DNA of 64,000 nt from NVTR01 sp036480115 (GTDB taxonomy: Bacteria; Pseudomonadota; Alphaproteobacteria; Rhodobacterales; Rhodobacteraceae). The stretch is from positions 310,001 through 374,000 of the forward strand of contig CBDDAE010000001.1 in assembly GCA_965224795.1 (NCBI GenBank), given 5' to 3'. The position numbers and the translations under genes are program-made. A model generated the notes under the pieces. That model was not told the origin of the DNA. It saw only the letters and a program-made list of their open reading frames with translations, and did no database searches. Position 1 is the stretch's first letter; every line of letters starts with the position of its first letter. Shown here piece after piece: positions 1 to 7,743 of the stretch.

Positions 1-594
1 TTGCAATACGCCACAATGGGCGCCACCTATGCGCGCAACGGACTGGGCCTGAATTCCCCCAGGGTCGGTCTGCTGAATGTGGGAACTGAAGAATCAAAGG
101 GACGCGCCGAACTTAAAGACGCCCACGAATTAATTGGCAATCGGGCTGAAGCCGGCGCATTTGAATTTGTTGGCTTTGTTGAAGGTATCGACATCCCTTC
201 TGACCGCGTCGATGTCATCGTTACCGATGGTTTCACCGGCAATGTTGCCCTTAAAACCGGTGAAGGCACGGCCAGCCTGATCAGTGAATTTCTGCGCGAG
301 GCCTTTAAGGCTACGCCTTTTGCCCGCATCGCCGCCCTGTTGGCACTGACCTCACTCAAGCGCCTGTCGCGCCGGATTGATCCCCGCCGCGTTAATGGCG
401 GGGTATTTTTGGGGCTGAATGGCACCGTCATCAAATCACACGGCTCGGCAGATGCCACCGGAATTGCGGCGGCCGTTAATCTGGCACTGCGTCTGGCCGA
501 AAGCGGTTTTACAGATAGGTTGGCCGCCCGGGTTGCTTCCCAGGCCACCACGCGCCATGCTTCTATACAGGGAAAAAATGGTGCGGGTATATGA
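1..594 (+). CDS. plsX: Phosphate acyltransferase PlsX, C-terminal part
   Basis: The gene enters from outside the left edge; 197 residues remain of a protein usually about 340-360 long. PlsX turns acyl-ACP into acyl-phosphate, the acyl donor for the first step of phospholipid synthesis. Family stretches visible are LLNVGTEESKG, GFVEGIDIPSDRVDVIVTDG with FTGNVALKTGEG, and the C-terminal GGVFLGLNGTVIKSHGSAD. The TGA stop overlaps the ATG of fabH by four bases (ATGA), so the two are translationally coupled. The reading frame is open from base 1, so the true start lies outside the window. Confidence 0.95.
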   Translation: MQYATMGATYARNGLGLNSPRVGLLNVGTEESKGRAELKDAHELIGNRAEAGAFEFVGFVEGIDIPSDRVDVIVTDGFTGNVALKTGEGTASLISEFLREAFKATPFARIAALLALTSLKRLSRRIDPRRVNGGVFLGLNGTVIKSHGSADATGIAAAVNLALRLAESGFTDRLAARVASQATTRHASIQGKNGAGI

Positions 595-1565
595 CGATAC
601 GGGCAGTAATTCGCGGGGTTGGGCATTACCTTCCCGAACGTATCGTTGAAAACTCAGAATTTGAAAAAACCCTTGAAACAACGGACGAATGGATACGCAG
701 CCGCACTGGCATAGCGCGCCGCCATTTTGCCGCTGATGGACAGCCCACCTCCGATCTGGCGACCCGCGCCGCCAAGGCAGCCTTGGCAGATGCCGGGCTA
801 AATACCGATGATATCGACGCAATAATCCTGGCTACCTCAACGCCGGATAACACCTTCCCCGCCACTGCCACCATGGTGCAAAGTGCGCTTGGCATGACCC
901 ATGGCTTTGCCTTTGATGTGCAGGCAGTTTGTGCGGGTTTTGTCTATGCGCTGGCGAACGCTAACGCGCTGATTGTATCGGGTCAGGCCAAACGTGTTTT
1001 GGTTATCGGTGCCGAAACCTTTTCCCGTATTCTGGATTTTACTGATCGGGCTACCTGCGTGCTGTTTGGCGACGGTGCCGGGGCCGTGGTACTGGAAGCA
1101 TCTACCGGATCGGGCACATCAAATGACACCGGCATCCTGTCGGTTGACTTGAATTCGGACGGATCGCACCGCGATTTGCTATTTGTGGACGGCGGCGTCT
1201 CCACTACCGGCACTGTTGGTGTTTTGAAAATGCAGGGGCCGGAACTGTTCAAACACGCCGTAGTGAAGCTGGCGCAAACTGCGCGTACAGCCCTGTCTAA
1301 GGCCGATCTTGGTGATGCCGATCTGAATTGGATTGTTCCGCATCAGGCCAATATTCGTATCATCGCCGGCACCGCCAAAAAGCTGGGATTATCCATGGAT
1401 CAAGTGATTGTAACGGTGCAAGATCACGGCAATACATCGGCAGCATCGATTCCCTTAGCCCTGTCCACAGGCAAGGAAAATGGTAAATTTTCAGCCGGTG
1501 ATATCCTGTTATTAGAGGCAATCGGTGGTGGTTTGGCCTGGGGATCGGTGGTTTTACGCTGGTAA
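591..1565 (+). CDS. fabH: 3-oxoacyl-ACP synthase III (KAS III)
   Basis: FabH condenses acetyl-CoA with malonyl-ACP to start type II fatty acid synthesis in the cytoplasm. The 324-residue length is normal. The thiolase-fold triad is visible: Cys114 in DVQAVCAGF, His251 in PHQANIR and Asn281 in GNTSAAS. The N-terminal TDEWIRSRTGI is the usual KAS III signature. The start overlaps the plsX stop. The pairing with PlsX upstream and with IHF alpha and a MerR regulator downstream is the standard alphaproteobacterial cluster. Confidence 0.97.
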   Translation: MTIRAVIRGVGHYLPERIVENSEFEKTLETTDEWIRSRTGIARRHFAADGQPTSDLATRAAKAALADAGLNTDDIDAIILATSTPDNTFPATATMVQSALGMTHGFAFDVQAVCAGFVYALANANALIVSGQAKRVLVIGAETFSRILDFTDRATCVLFGDGAGAVVLEASTGSGTSNDTGILSVDLNSDGSHRDLLFVDGGVSTTGTVGVLKMQGPELFKHAVVKLAQTARTALSKADLGDADLNWIVPHQANIRIIAGTAKKLGLSMDQVIVTVQDHGNTSAASIPLALSTGKENGKFSAGDILLLEAIGGGLAWGSVVLRW

Positions 1566-1609
1566 ACGCCTAAATCGGGCTATTAACAGCGTATCCCAAG
1601 CTCTTGATA

Positions 1610-1639
1610 TTGACTCGTAATTCGCCCTTGTCCTATGTT
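1610..1639 (+). promoter_or_regulatory. Probable sigma-70 promoter of ihfA
   Basis: TTGACT at 1610-1615 and TATGTT at 1634-1639 are separated by 18 bases and lie about 30 bases before the chosen ihfA start. The -10 element covers the upstream in-frame ATG at 1635, which argues that translation begins at 1668. Read by eye, not tested. Confidence 0.4.
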
Positions 1640-1667
1640 TTCTAAACGCAACATACGGGGGACGGAA

Positions 1668-1970
1668 ATGAGCGGTAAAACTTTGACCAGAATGGATTTG
1701 TCTGAAGCTGTCTATAATGAGGTTGGTTTGTCGCGCAATGAAAGCGCGCAATTGGTGGAAAATGTTCTGGCCCACTTGTCAGATGCCTTGGTGAAAGGTG
1801 AATCTGTAAAGATTTCATCTTTTGGTACTTTCAAGGTGCGATCCAAGTCAGCCCGCGTCGGACGAAACCCCAAAACCGGGCAAGAGGTTCCGATCTCGCC
1901 ACGCCGGGTACTAACGTTCCGTCCTTCACATCTGATGAAAGACCGAGTCGCTACCGGTAACAAAGGGTAA
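1668..1970 (+). CDS. ihfA: Integration host factor subunit alpha
   Basis: IHF alpha pairs with IHF beta to bend DNA at specific sites. The protein starting at 1668 has 100 residues, the usual size. It begins MSGKTLTRMDLSEAVYNEVG and carries the HU/IHF beta-arm signature around residues 45-70 (GESVKISSFGTFKVRSK, then GRNPKTGQEVPI). An in-frame ATG at 1635 would add 11 residues, but it overlaps a likely -10 element and the family starts at the later ATG, which follows a GGGGGACGGA ribosome-binding site. A MerR gene follows 12 bases later. Confidence 0.95.
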   Translation: MSGKTLTRMDLSEAVYNEVGLSRNESAQLVENVLAHLSDALVKGESVKISSFGTFKVRSKSARVGRNPKTGQEVPISPRRVLTFRPSHLMKDRVATGNKG

Positions 1971-1982
1971 GGTCCCTTAAAT

Positions 1983-2681
1983 ATGAATAAATCGCCCGAT
2001 GCTTTTCGCACGATCTCTGAGGTCGCCGATTGGCTTGGCACGCCCACCCATGTCCTGCGATTTTGGGAAAGCCGCTTTACCCAGGTAAAGCCGGTGAAAC
2101 GTGCGGGCGGGCGACGCTATTATCGTCCTAAAGACATGGAACTTTTGGGCGGCATCAAAAAACTGCTGCACGGCGACGGCATGACAATTCGCGGCGTGCA
2201 GAAGTTATTGCGCAAAGAAGGTATCCGTCACGTGGCTAACTTGTCGCCACCCGTGGATTTAACCGGTGTGATCCAGGCCACAGCAGACGAAGCCGCCATT
2301 GAAATGGATGCGGTGCCGGAAAAAACCGAAAATATTGTTCCGATCAAACAAACATCTCGTATTTCTGCCCTGGCCCAAAAACACGCAAAATCCAGAACCG
2401 CGCAACCGCCCCAGGAAGAAGTTGCAAGCGATGTATTGGAAAGCAAGAAAGTTTCTAAAACCAAAGAACCAGCGGCCTTAGGTAATGAGGTTCCCGACGA
2501 TCCTAACGATACCCAGGAAGCAGTATCATCGATCACCAGTGTTGCGGCGGCCCTGCGCCGGGCGTCGGGTAAAAATGCCCCTAAACGCCCCGAACCCGAA
2601 GTTTTCAATGAACTTTACGATCGTTTGGTGCGCTTACACAAATCCATGGATGATGGCCCTGCATCTGGCACCGGTGACTAA
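1983..2681 (+). CDS. MerR-family transcriptional regulator
   Basis: A 232-residue protein with an N-terminal MerR winged helix-turn-helix (about residues 8-78: FRTISEVADWLGTPTHVLRFWE, then GRRYYRPKDMELL, with three bases-of-helix arginines). After that comes a long, poorly conserved acidic and alanine-rich linker and a short C-terminal segment (VFNELYDRLVRLHKSMDD). No ligand domain or metal-binding cysteines are visible, so its signal is unknown. It lies 12 bases after ihfA and is probably co-transcribed. MerR proteins follow ihfA in most Rhodobacterales, where their target is not well defined. Confidence 0.88.
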   Translation: MNKSPDAFRTISEVADWLGTPTHVLRFWESRFTQVKPVKRAGGRRYYRPKDMELLGGIKKLLHGDGMTIRGVQKLLRKEGIRHVANLSPPVDLTGVIQATADEAAIEMDAVPEKTENIVPIKQTSRISALAQKHAKSRTAQPPQEEVASDVLESKKVSKTKEPAALGNEVPDDPNDTQEAVSSITSVAAALRRASGKNAPKRPEPEVFNELYDRLVRLHKSMDDGPASGTGD

Positions 2682-2745
2682 AGCCGCATTTGATGCCTAT
2701 TCTCGCTTGCCCCCGCGCACAAAAGCAGTATTTAGGACCGCGTGT

Positions 2746-2822
2746 CGGGCTATGGCGCAGTCTGGTAGCGCGTCCGTCTGGGGGACGGAAGGTCGCAGGT
2801 TCGAGTCCTGCTAGCCCGACCA
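2746..2822 (+). tRNA. tRNA-Pro (anticodon GGG)
   Basis: A 77-base cloverleaf with encoded CCA. The acceptor CGGGCTA pairs with TAGCCCG, the D stem is GCGC/GCGC, the anticodon stem is TCCGT/ACGGA with loop CTGGGGG giving anticodon GGG, and the T arm contains GGTTCGAGTCC. Confidence 0.97.
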
Positions 2823-2830
2823 GCAATTCC

Positions 2831-2866
2831 CGCCCGCTTTCGCACATGCGACGCGGGCGTATTTTG
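2831..2866 (+). terminator. Likely Rho-independent terminator after tRNA-Pro
   Basis: GCCCGC and GCGGGC form the outer stem, with an inner CGC/GCG pairing, followed by a T-rich stretch (GTATTTTGTT). It lies nine bases after the tRNA and 33 bases before the next gene. Confidence 0.6.
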
Positions 2867-2898
2867 TTACACTTTTCGGCACCGGGGGACACTTAAAC

Positions 2899-3978
2899 AT
2901 GGTTATTTCCGGCGTATTGGCCGATCAGCAAATACGCGCCCTGATCGCATCTGACGGTATCCAGTCTGATACACCAATTTCTGCTGAACAAATACAACCC
3001 GCCTCATTAGATCTGCGCGTCGCCGCCACTGCCTACCGTGTGCGCGCTTCATTTTTAGCCGGTAAAAACCGCACAGTTGCTGCGCGTCTGCAAGATTTCG
3101 TCATGCATGAAATTGATCTGACAGGCGGCGCAGTGCTGGAAAAAGGCTGCGTTTACGTTGTGCCTTTAATGGAAAGTCTGAACTTGCCAAAGGGTATGAC
3201 TGCCGCTGCCAGCGCCAAATCCTCAATCGGCCGACTTGACCTGCTAACCCGGATTATCACCGATAAAGGGGTGGAATTTGATCGTGTTTCTGACGCCTAT
3301 TGCGGCCCGCTTTATGTGGAAATTTGCCCACGTTCATTCTCTGTGGTCGTTCAGCCGGGGCAAATGCTAAACCAGATTATTTTTCGCCAAGGCCAGACCA
3401 CCATTGACGATGATGCACTACGCGCCTTGCACAAAAAGTCGCCGATTGTGGATGGCCCAGCCACCATATCCCAGGGCTTGGGATTTTCCGTTGATCTGAA
3501 ACCAAAATCCGGCGATTTGGTCGGCTACCGCGCCAAGCCCCATACCAGTGTCATTGATCTGGCAAAACTGAACCACTACCACCCGGCGGATTACTGGGAA
3601 GAAATACGCACAAAATCTGGCTGGATCATCCTTGATCCCGGAGCGTTTTATATTCTGGTTAGCCGCGAAGCCATTGCCATTCCACCTGACCACGCCGCCG
3701 AAATGGCCCCCTATTTAGCCATGGTCGGTGAGTTTCGCGTGCATTATGCAGGTTTTTTTGACCCGGGCTTTGGCTACGATGCGGCTGGCGGGGCCGGATC
3801 ACGCGGTGTGCTGGAAGTGCGCTGCCACGAAGCCCCGTTTGTTTTAGAACATGCCCAGGTGGTAGGACGACTGGTCTATGAAAAAATGGCCGAAATCCCC
3901 CAAACACTGTACGGGGCCGATCTGAAATCCAACTATCAGGGTCAGGGCCTCAAACTTTCAAAGCACTTTCGCTCCTGA
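2899..3978 (+). CDS. dcd: Two-domain dCTP deaminase (2'-deoxycytidine 5'-triphosphate deaminase)
   Basis: Deaminates dCTP to dUTP, the main route to dUMP and then dTMP. At 359 residues it is nearly twice the length of the E. coli enzyme (193). Two DCD/dUTPase-like halves are visible: the first holds SAKSSIGRLDLLTRII and PLYVEICPRSFSVVVQPGQ (residues about 100-155), the second holds YAGFFDPGFGY and GVLEVRCHEAPFVLEHAQ (about 280-325). This long form is typical of alphaproteobacteria. The ATG at 2899 gives the normal N-terminus. The gene stands alone on the plus strand between tRNA-Pro and the minus-strand scpB cluster. Confidence 0.9.
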   Translation: MVISGVLADQQIRALIASDGIQSDTPISAEQIQPASLDLRVAATAYRVRASFLAGKNRTVAARLQDFVMHEIDLTGGAVLEKGCVYVVPLMESLNLPKGMTAAASAKSSIGRLDLLTRIITDKGVEFDRVSDAYCGPLYVEICPRSFSVVVQPGQMLNQIIFRQGQTTIDDDALRALHKKSPIVDGPATISQGLGFSVDLKPKSGDLVGYRAKPHTSVIDLAKLNHYHPADYWEEIRTKSGWIILDPGAFYILVSREAIAIPPDHAAEMAPYLAMVGEFRVHYAGFFDPGFGYDAAGGAGSRGVLEVRCHEAPFVLEHAQVVGRLVYEKMAEIPQTLYGADLKSNYQGQGLKLSKHFRS

Positions 3979-4023
3979 AAAATTTATCTCAACTTGGTGA
4001 ATGCAAACATCAATAATTAACAA

Positions 4024-4239
4024 CTACATACGCCCAATACGTCGCGCCATTCGAATGCTTTTGCGGGCTTTCTTGGCAAGCTCTTTGCTTTGCTTGGCCT
4101 GAGCTGCAGTTTCAGGGGAATTGTCTTTTGTATCCCCCCTACCGCGGGTGGCCAAATCAATTCCGGCATCAATTCCGCGGTTCATTATTTTGCGCACAAA
4201 CAGGCGCATAAACATTGAAATCAGCCGCTCTATATTCAT
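4024..4239 (-). CDS. Small conserved basic protein, unknown function
   Basis: A 71-residue protein with an N-terminal amphipathic helix rich in Met, Arg and Ile (MNIERLISMFMRLFVRKIM), a Gly/Asp-rich middle and a lysine/arginine-rich C-terminus (KKARKSIRMARRIGRM). I know similar small proteins near scpB in Rhodobacterales but no function. It lies 21 bases downstream of scpB on the same strand and is probably the last gene of the argS-SPOR-nagZ-scpA-scpB run. The strong positive charge suggests membrane-surface or nucleic-acid contact; that is inference. Confidence 0.7.
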   Translation of the reverse strand: MNIERLISMFMRLFVRKIMNRGIDAGIDLATRGRGDTKDNSPETAAQAKQSKELAKKARKSIRMARRIGRM

Positions 4240-4260
4240 TTTCTGATCCTTCCTTTGCCT

Positions 4261-4902
4261 CTATTCGTCTTCAAACAATTCTGTCTGATCCTCGGGATCA
4301 TCTTCCCCGTCACCCAATTCCAAAGCGGCCCCCGGTGGCGGCCGGTTTTCCAACAATCCTGCAGCGCGCAATTCGCGTAGCCCCGGCAGGTCGCGGGCAT
4401 TTTCCAGCCCGAAATGGTCTAAAAATCCCTGGGTCACCACATATGTCACCGGTCGCCCGGGCGTCATCCGGCGACGGCCAAATCGTATCCATTCCAATTC
4501 CAGCAGCTGGTCTACAGTTCCGCGGCTAACACTTACGCCCCGAATTTCTTCTATCTCTGCCCGCGTCACCGGTTGGTGATAGGCAATGATTGCCAGAGTT
4601 TCGACAGCTGCGCGCGAAAGCTTACGTGTTTCTACGGTTTCCTTGCGCATCAAAAACCCAAGGTCCGGTGCCGTTCGAATGGCCCAGCTCTCGCCAACTT
4701 TTACAACCTGTACACCGCGACCGTCATAGCGTTTTTGCAATTCTTCCACAGCCAGCGCACCATCAGCACCATGTGGCATACGGGCATTCAAATCCGCCAC
4801 CGTTACCGGTTCAGCCGTTGCAAACAAAATGGCTTCGACCATGCGCACTTGCTCCATCAGCGGCGGCGCTTCAAACAGGCTTTCTTCTGGTGTCTCAGAC
4901 AT
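4261..4902 (-). CDS. scpB: Segregation and condensation protein B
   Basis: ScpB is the paired winged-helix (kite) subunit of the SMC-ScpAB condensin, which compacts and separates the chromosome. The protein from 4902 has 213 residues, starting MSETPEESLF. Family landmarks are VEAILFATAEPV, ETLAIIAYHQPVTRAEIEEIRG and RGRPVTYVVT-like MTPGRPVTYVVTQGFLDHFGL. A longer reading to 5088 exists but runs through scpA, so I chose the internal ATG, which overlaps the scpA stop by eight bases. The last 30 residues are acidic, ending in EDDPEDQTELFEDE. Confidence 0.93.
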   Translation of the reverse strand: MSETPEESLFEAPPLMEQVRMVEAILFATAEPVTVADLNARMPHGADGALAVEELQKRYDGRGVQVVKVGESWAIRTAPDLGFLMRKETVETRKLSRAAVETLAIIAYHQPVTRAEIEEIRGVSVSRGTVDQLLELEWIRFGRRRMTPGRPVTYVVTQGFLDHFGLENARDLPGLRELRAAGLLENRPPPGAALELGDGEDDPEDQTELFEDE

Positions 4903-5683
4903 CCGGCATCTTTCGTATTTCAATTGCAGAAAATGTTTCGCTTTGGCGCAGTTCAATCCTACCTGCTTTCGCCAGTTCAAGTGTCGCCGCGAAATTTGCC
5001 GCAGTGGCTGAACGGCGCATACCCGGGTCAGTTTCCCAACCTTCCGGTAAGTAGCTGGATAAATCCGTCCACTCACCCGCATAACCAATCAATCCGCGCA
5101 TACGCTCCAGCGCCGCCTCCATGGTCATTATCCGGTCGCGGTCCACCGAATAGGGCCGAAATTCGTCCTTGGTACGAATGCGCGCATAGGCTTGCATTAA
5201 ATCCAGCAGCGTCGCCGTATAGGTTGTTTTACGAACCCGCGATATACCTTCAGGCACCCCGCGCACAAAAAAATCACGCCCCTTTTGGTCGCGCGCCATG
5301 ATCTTGGCGGCTGCTTCACGCATGGCTTGCAGGCGCTCCAGCTGAAACGCAAGATGCGCAGCCAGTTCAGCCCCCGTCGGACCCTCATCTGCCGGGTCAG
5401 GCGGCAATAAAAGGCGCGATTTCAGGAACGCTAACCAGGCGGCCATCACCAAATAGTCGGCCGCCAACTCGATACGCAGTTCGCGGGCCTTTTCAACGAA
5501 ACCTAAATACTGCACAGCCAATTCCAGAACAGAAATTTTCCGCAAATCGACCTTTTGGGTTCGCGACAGAACCAGCAACAAATCAAGCGGCCCTTCAAAG
5601 CCGTCCACGTCAACAATCAACGCTTCACCGGTCAACCGATCCTCGACAGATTGAAGTTCCATTTCAAATATATTGTCAGACAT
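4895..5683 (-). CDS. scpA: Segregation and condensation protein A
   Basis: ScpA is the kleisin that bridges the SMC heads and binds ScpB. The 262-residue protein from the ATG at 5683 starts MSDNIFEMELQ and contains the kleisin signature FEGPLDLLLVLSRTQKVDL, then ISVLELAVQYL and YLVMAAWLAFLKSRLLLP. A TTG start at 5722 is possible in frame but lies inside nagZ. The start overlaps the nagZ stop by eight bases (ATGTCTGA) and the end overlaps the scpB start by eight, so all three are coupled. Confidence 0.94.
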   Translation of the reverse strand: MSDNIFEMELQSVEDRLTGEALIVDVDGFEGPLDLLLVLSRTQKVDLRKISVLELAVQYLGFVEKARELRIELAADYLVMAAWLAFLKSRLLLPPDPADEGPTGAELAAHLAFQLERLQAMREAAAKIMARDQKGRDFFVRGVPEGISRVRKTTYTATLLDLMQAYARIRTKDEFRPYSVDRDRIMTMEAALERMRGLIGYAGEWTDLSSYLPEGWETDPGMRRSATAANFAATLELAKAGRIELRQSETFSAIEIRKMPDV

Positions 5684-6680
5684 AGGGGCTGCCCCCCAGT
5701 ATGTCGGCAAGCTCGGTCTCAAGGGCTGGGATGTCGACGTCCTGGCATCCAGATCGTAAACTCAAGGCTGTCTCGGCCCGATCCTGAGCCCGGGAATTCA
5801 TATTCCCGCAAGCCTGCGCAATGGCCTGCATTTCAGACAAAAATCCGTTACAATGCAAAACAATATCACAGCCGGCCTGCAAAGCGCGTTCACTGCGCTC
5901 TGCCACCGTGCCCTGCAGCGCCTGCATTGAAATATCATCGGTCATCAATAGCCCTTGAAACTCAATCTGCTCTCGTATCAGGGAAATAAGCTGTTTGGAA
6001 TGGGTCACCGGTTTATCATCCAGCGCACTGTAAACAATATGGTTGGTCATCGCCATTGGCAGATCAGCCAAACCCGCAAACACGGCAAAATCCGTGGCCT
6101 TCAGTTCTGTTGCTGATGTCCCCACGACCGGTAAATCATCATGGCTGTCCGACACTGCACGTCCCTGCCCCGGCATGTGTTTAAGCACCGGTAATACCCC
6201 GGCAAACAACATCCCATCTGCCACTTCACGGGCTATTTTCGTAACCGCCAGGGCACCGTCACCGTAGCACCTATTGGCCAGGATAGCGTGGGTTTCATGT
6301 GTGGCGATATCGGCCAAAGGCGCGCAATTACAATCAATCCCCACAGCCTGCAATTCCGAAGCGATCAGGCAATAGCGCAACCACATACTGCGCGCCGCCC
6401 CGGTTCCGGCCAGCCGCACCTGATCAATAGGCGGCAACCACTGACGCCAATGGGGGGCACGCATGCGTTCGACCCGCCCACCTTCCTGATCAATTAAAAT
6501 GGGGGCATCGCGCCCAACTGAATGGCGCAAATCCCGGCATAGCTGTAACAACTGATCCGGGGTATCCACGTTGCGCGCAAACAGAATGAATCCCCAGGGC
6601 TGCGCTTCTTTGAAAAAGTCTTTCTCGTCAGACTTCAGGCGCAGGCCTTCACAGCCAAAAATATATGCGCCCTGCCCCAT
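5676..6680 (-). CDS. nagZ: Beta-N-acetylhexosaminidase NagZ (GH3)
   Basis: NagZ removes GlcNAc from 1,6-anhydro-muropeptides in the cytoplasm during peptidoglycan recycling. The 334-residue length is typical. Visible motifs are IDQEGGRVERMR (about residues 63-74), NCAPLADI, the loop KHMPGQGRAVSDSHDDLP with the catalytic Asp-His pair of the DSH motif, and MTDDISMQAL holding the nucleophile Asp. The usual GHG of the loop reads GQG here. The ATG directly follows the stop of the SPOR gene (TAAATG). Confidence 0.94.
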   Translation of the reverse strand: MGQGAYIFGCEGLRLKSDEKDFFKEAQPWGFILFARNVDTPDQLLQLCRDLRHSVGRDAPILIDQEGGRVERMRAPHWRQWLPPIDQVRLAGTGAARSMWLRYCLIASELQAVGIDCNCAPLADIATHETHAILANRCYGDGALAVTKIAREVADGMLFAGVLPVLKHMPGQGRAVSDSHDDLPVVGTSATELKATDFAVFAGLADLPMAMTNHIVYSALDDKPVTHSKQLISLIREQIEFQGLLMTDDISMQALQGTVAERSERALQAGCDIVLHCNGFLSEMQAIAQACGNMNSRAQDRAETALSLRSGCQDVDIPALETELADILGGSPYV

Positions 6681-7643
6681 TTACCGGGTGACAACGGGGA
6701 TGCAATTGGCTTGTCCTGCCAGTAATGCCGAACAGAACCGCCGTGCATCCGACAGATCATCAAAGCCATGCGCCCGCAGGCGGTAAAACACCTTGCCACC
6801 TGATTGGGCCTGCTCAATAACCCGGGCTTTTCCGGCCATGAAATCTTCAAATTTTGCCGATATTTTTGTCCATTCAAACTTGGCGACATCAACCGTTTCA
6901 TAGGCCCCTAATTGTGCCAACCGCGTCCCGGCCGGAATTTGACTGGGTGCCACAGACGTAACCGGATCAACCGAAGCCCCAGAGGCATCCGCGCTGCTTA
7001 CAGCAACATTCGTCCTTGCAGGGCGAAGTGTCGGTAAAATTGACTTGGAAACACCCGGTATCGTCGCCGCAATGGCGTCGGCTTGCGGGGCATTTTCTTC
7101 CTGCAAAACCGGTGTGGTAATCTGGCTGCTTTCAACTTGTCGCAATGTCGCCTCAATAAGCGACGCTTGATCGGCCACGACGGGTTCAAGTGCCTCGGCA
7201 CTGTCGCTAAGCACCGGGGCTGAAGACGACAAAGCATTTTCGTCCGGTACCGGCACATTTGTCACCAGTTGTTCCGCTTGCATTTGCTGCAACACCTCAG
7301 CTGTCTGGTCTTCACCATTTAAAACTGTGGGTTTTGGTGCCAATACCAGCCGATCAGCTGGCGCTTCGGCTTCCCCAACCGCTGCGATGTTATTCACTGC
7401 CAATCCCTGGTGCAGGGCACTTAACCCGCCTGGGTCATCGGGTGTTATTCGCATCGGTCCTTCCAACGCGCGCACCACCGGAACACCGGATACGTCTCGC
7501 ACCAGTAATTGATATCCCCACCAGACCAACCCGGCCATCAAAGTAATTGAAATCAAAGCGCCTAACCAATTCACAAGAACCGTTAGATTCGCGCCACCAG
7601 CCGGTGCAACTACACCGACATCACCATATTGAATTTCCGCCAT
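6681..7643 (-). CDS. SPOR-domain membrane protein
   Basis: A 320-residue bitopic protein: a short cytoplasmic N-terminus, one membrane helix (LVNWLGALISITLMAGLVWWG, about residues 15-37), a long variable periplasmic linker rich in Ala, Pro and Val, and a C-terminal SPOR domain (about 245-320, beginning RLAQLGAYETVDVAKFEW, ending RFCSALLAGQANCIPVV). SPOR domains bind glycan strands stripped of peptide at division sites. The ATG at 7643 (MAEIQYGDVG) is preferred over one 14 codons upstream. The position between argS and nagZ is conserved in Rhodobacterales. Confidence 0.88.
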   Translation of the reverse strand: MAEIQYGDVGVVAPAGGANLTVLVNWLGALISITLMAGLVWWGYQLLVRDVSGVPVVRALEGPMRITPDDPGGLSALHQGLAVNNIAAVGEAEAPADRLVLAPKPTVLNGEDQTAEVLQQMQAEQLVTNVPVPDENALSSSAPVLSDSAEALEPVVADQASLIEATLRQVESSQITTPVLQEENAPQADAIAATIPGVSKSILPTLRPARTNVAVSSADASGASVDPVTSVAPSQIPAGTRLAQLGAYETVDVAKFEWTKISAKFEDFMAGKARVIEQAQSGGKVFYRLRAHGFDDLSDARRFCSALLAGQANCIPVVTR

Positions 7644-7743
7644 TTTCGCCTCACTGCTCCAAGCTAGCGGGCGTAAAACGCCCACCTCTCAGATTATCTT
7701 GCCTACACCTCGCCCCGGTATAGTCGGCGGTTGCACCTGTTAT

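Noticed and set aside
4261..5088. Longer 275-residue reading of scpB
   Set aside because: The extension lies within scpA and has no ScpB similarity.
4573..5301. 242-residue plus-strand frame over scpB and scpA
   Set aside because: Shadow of two certain genes; no motif.
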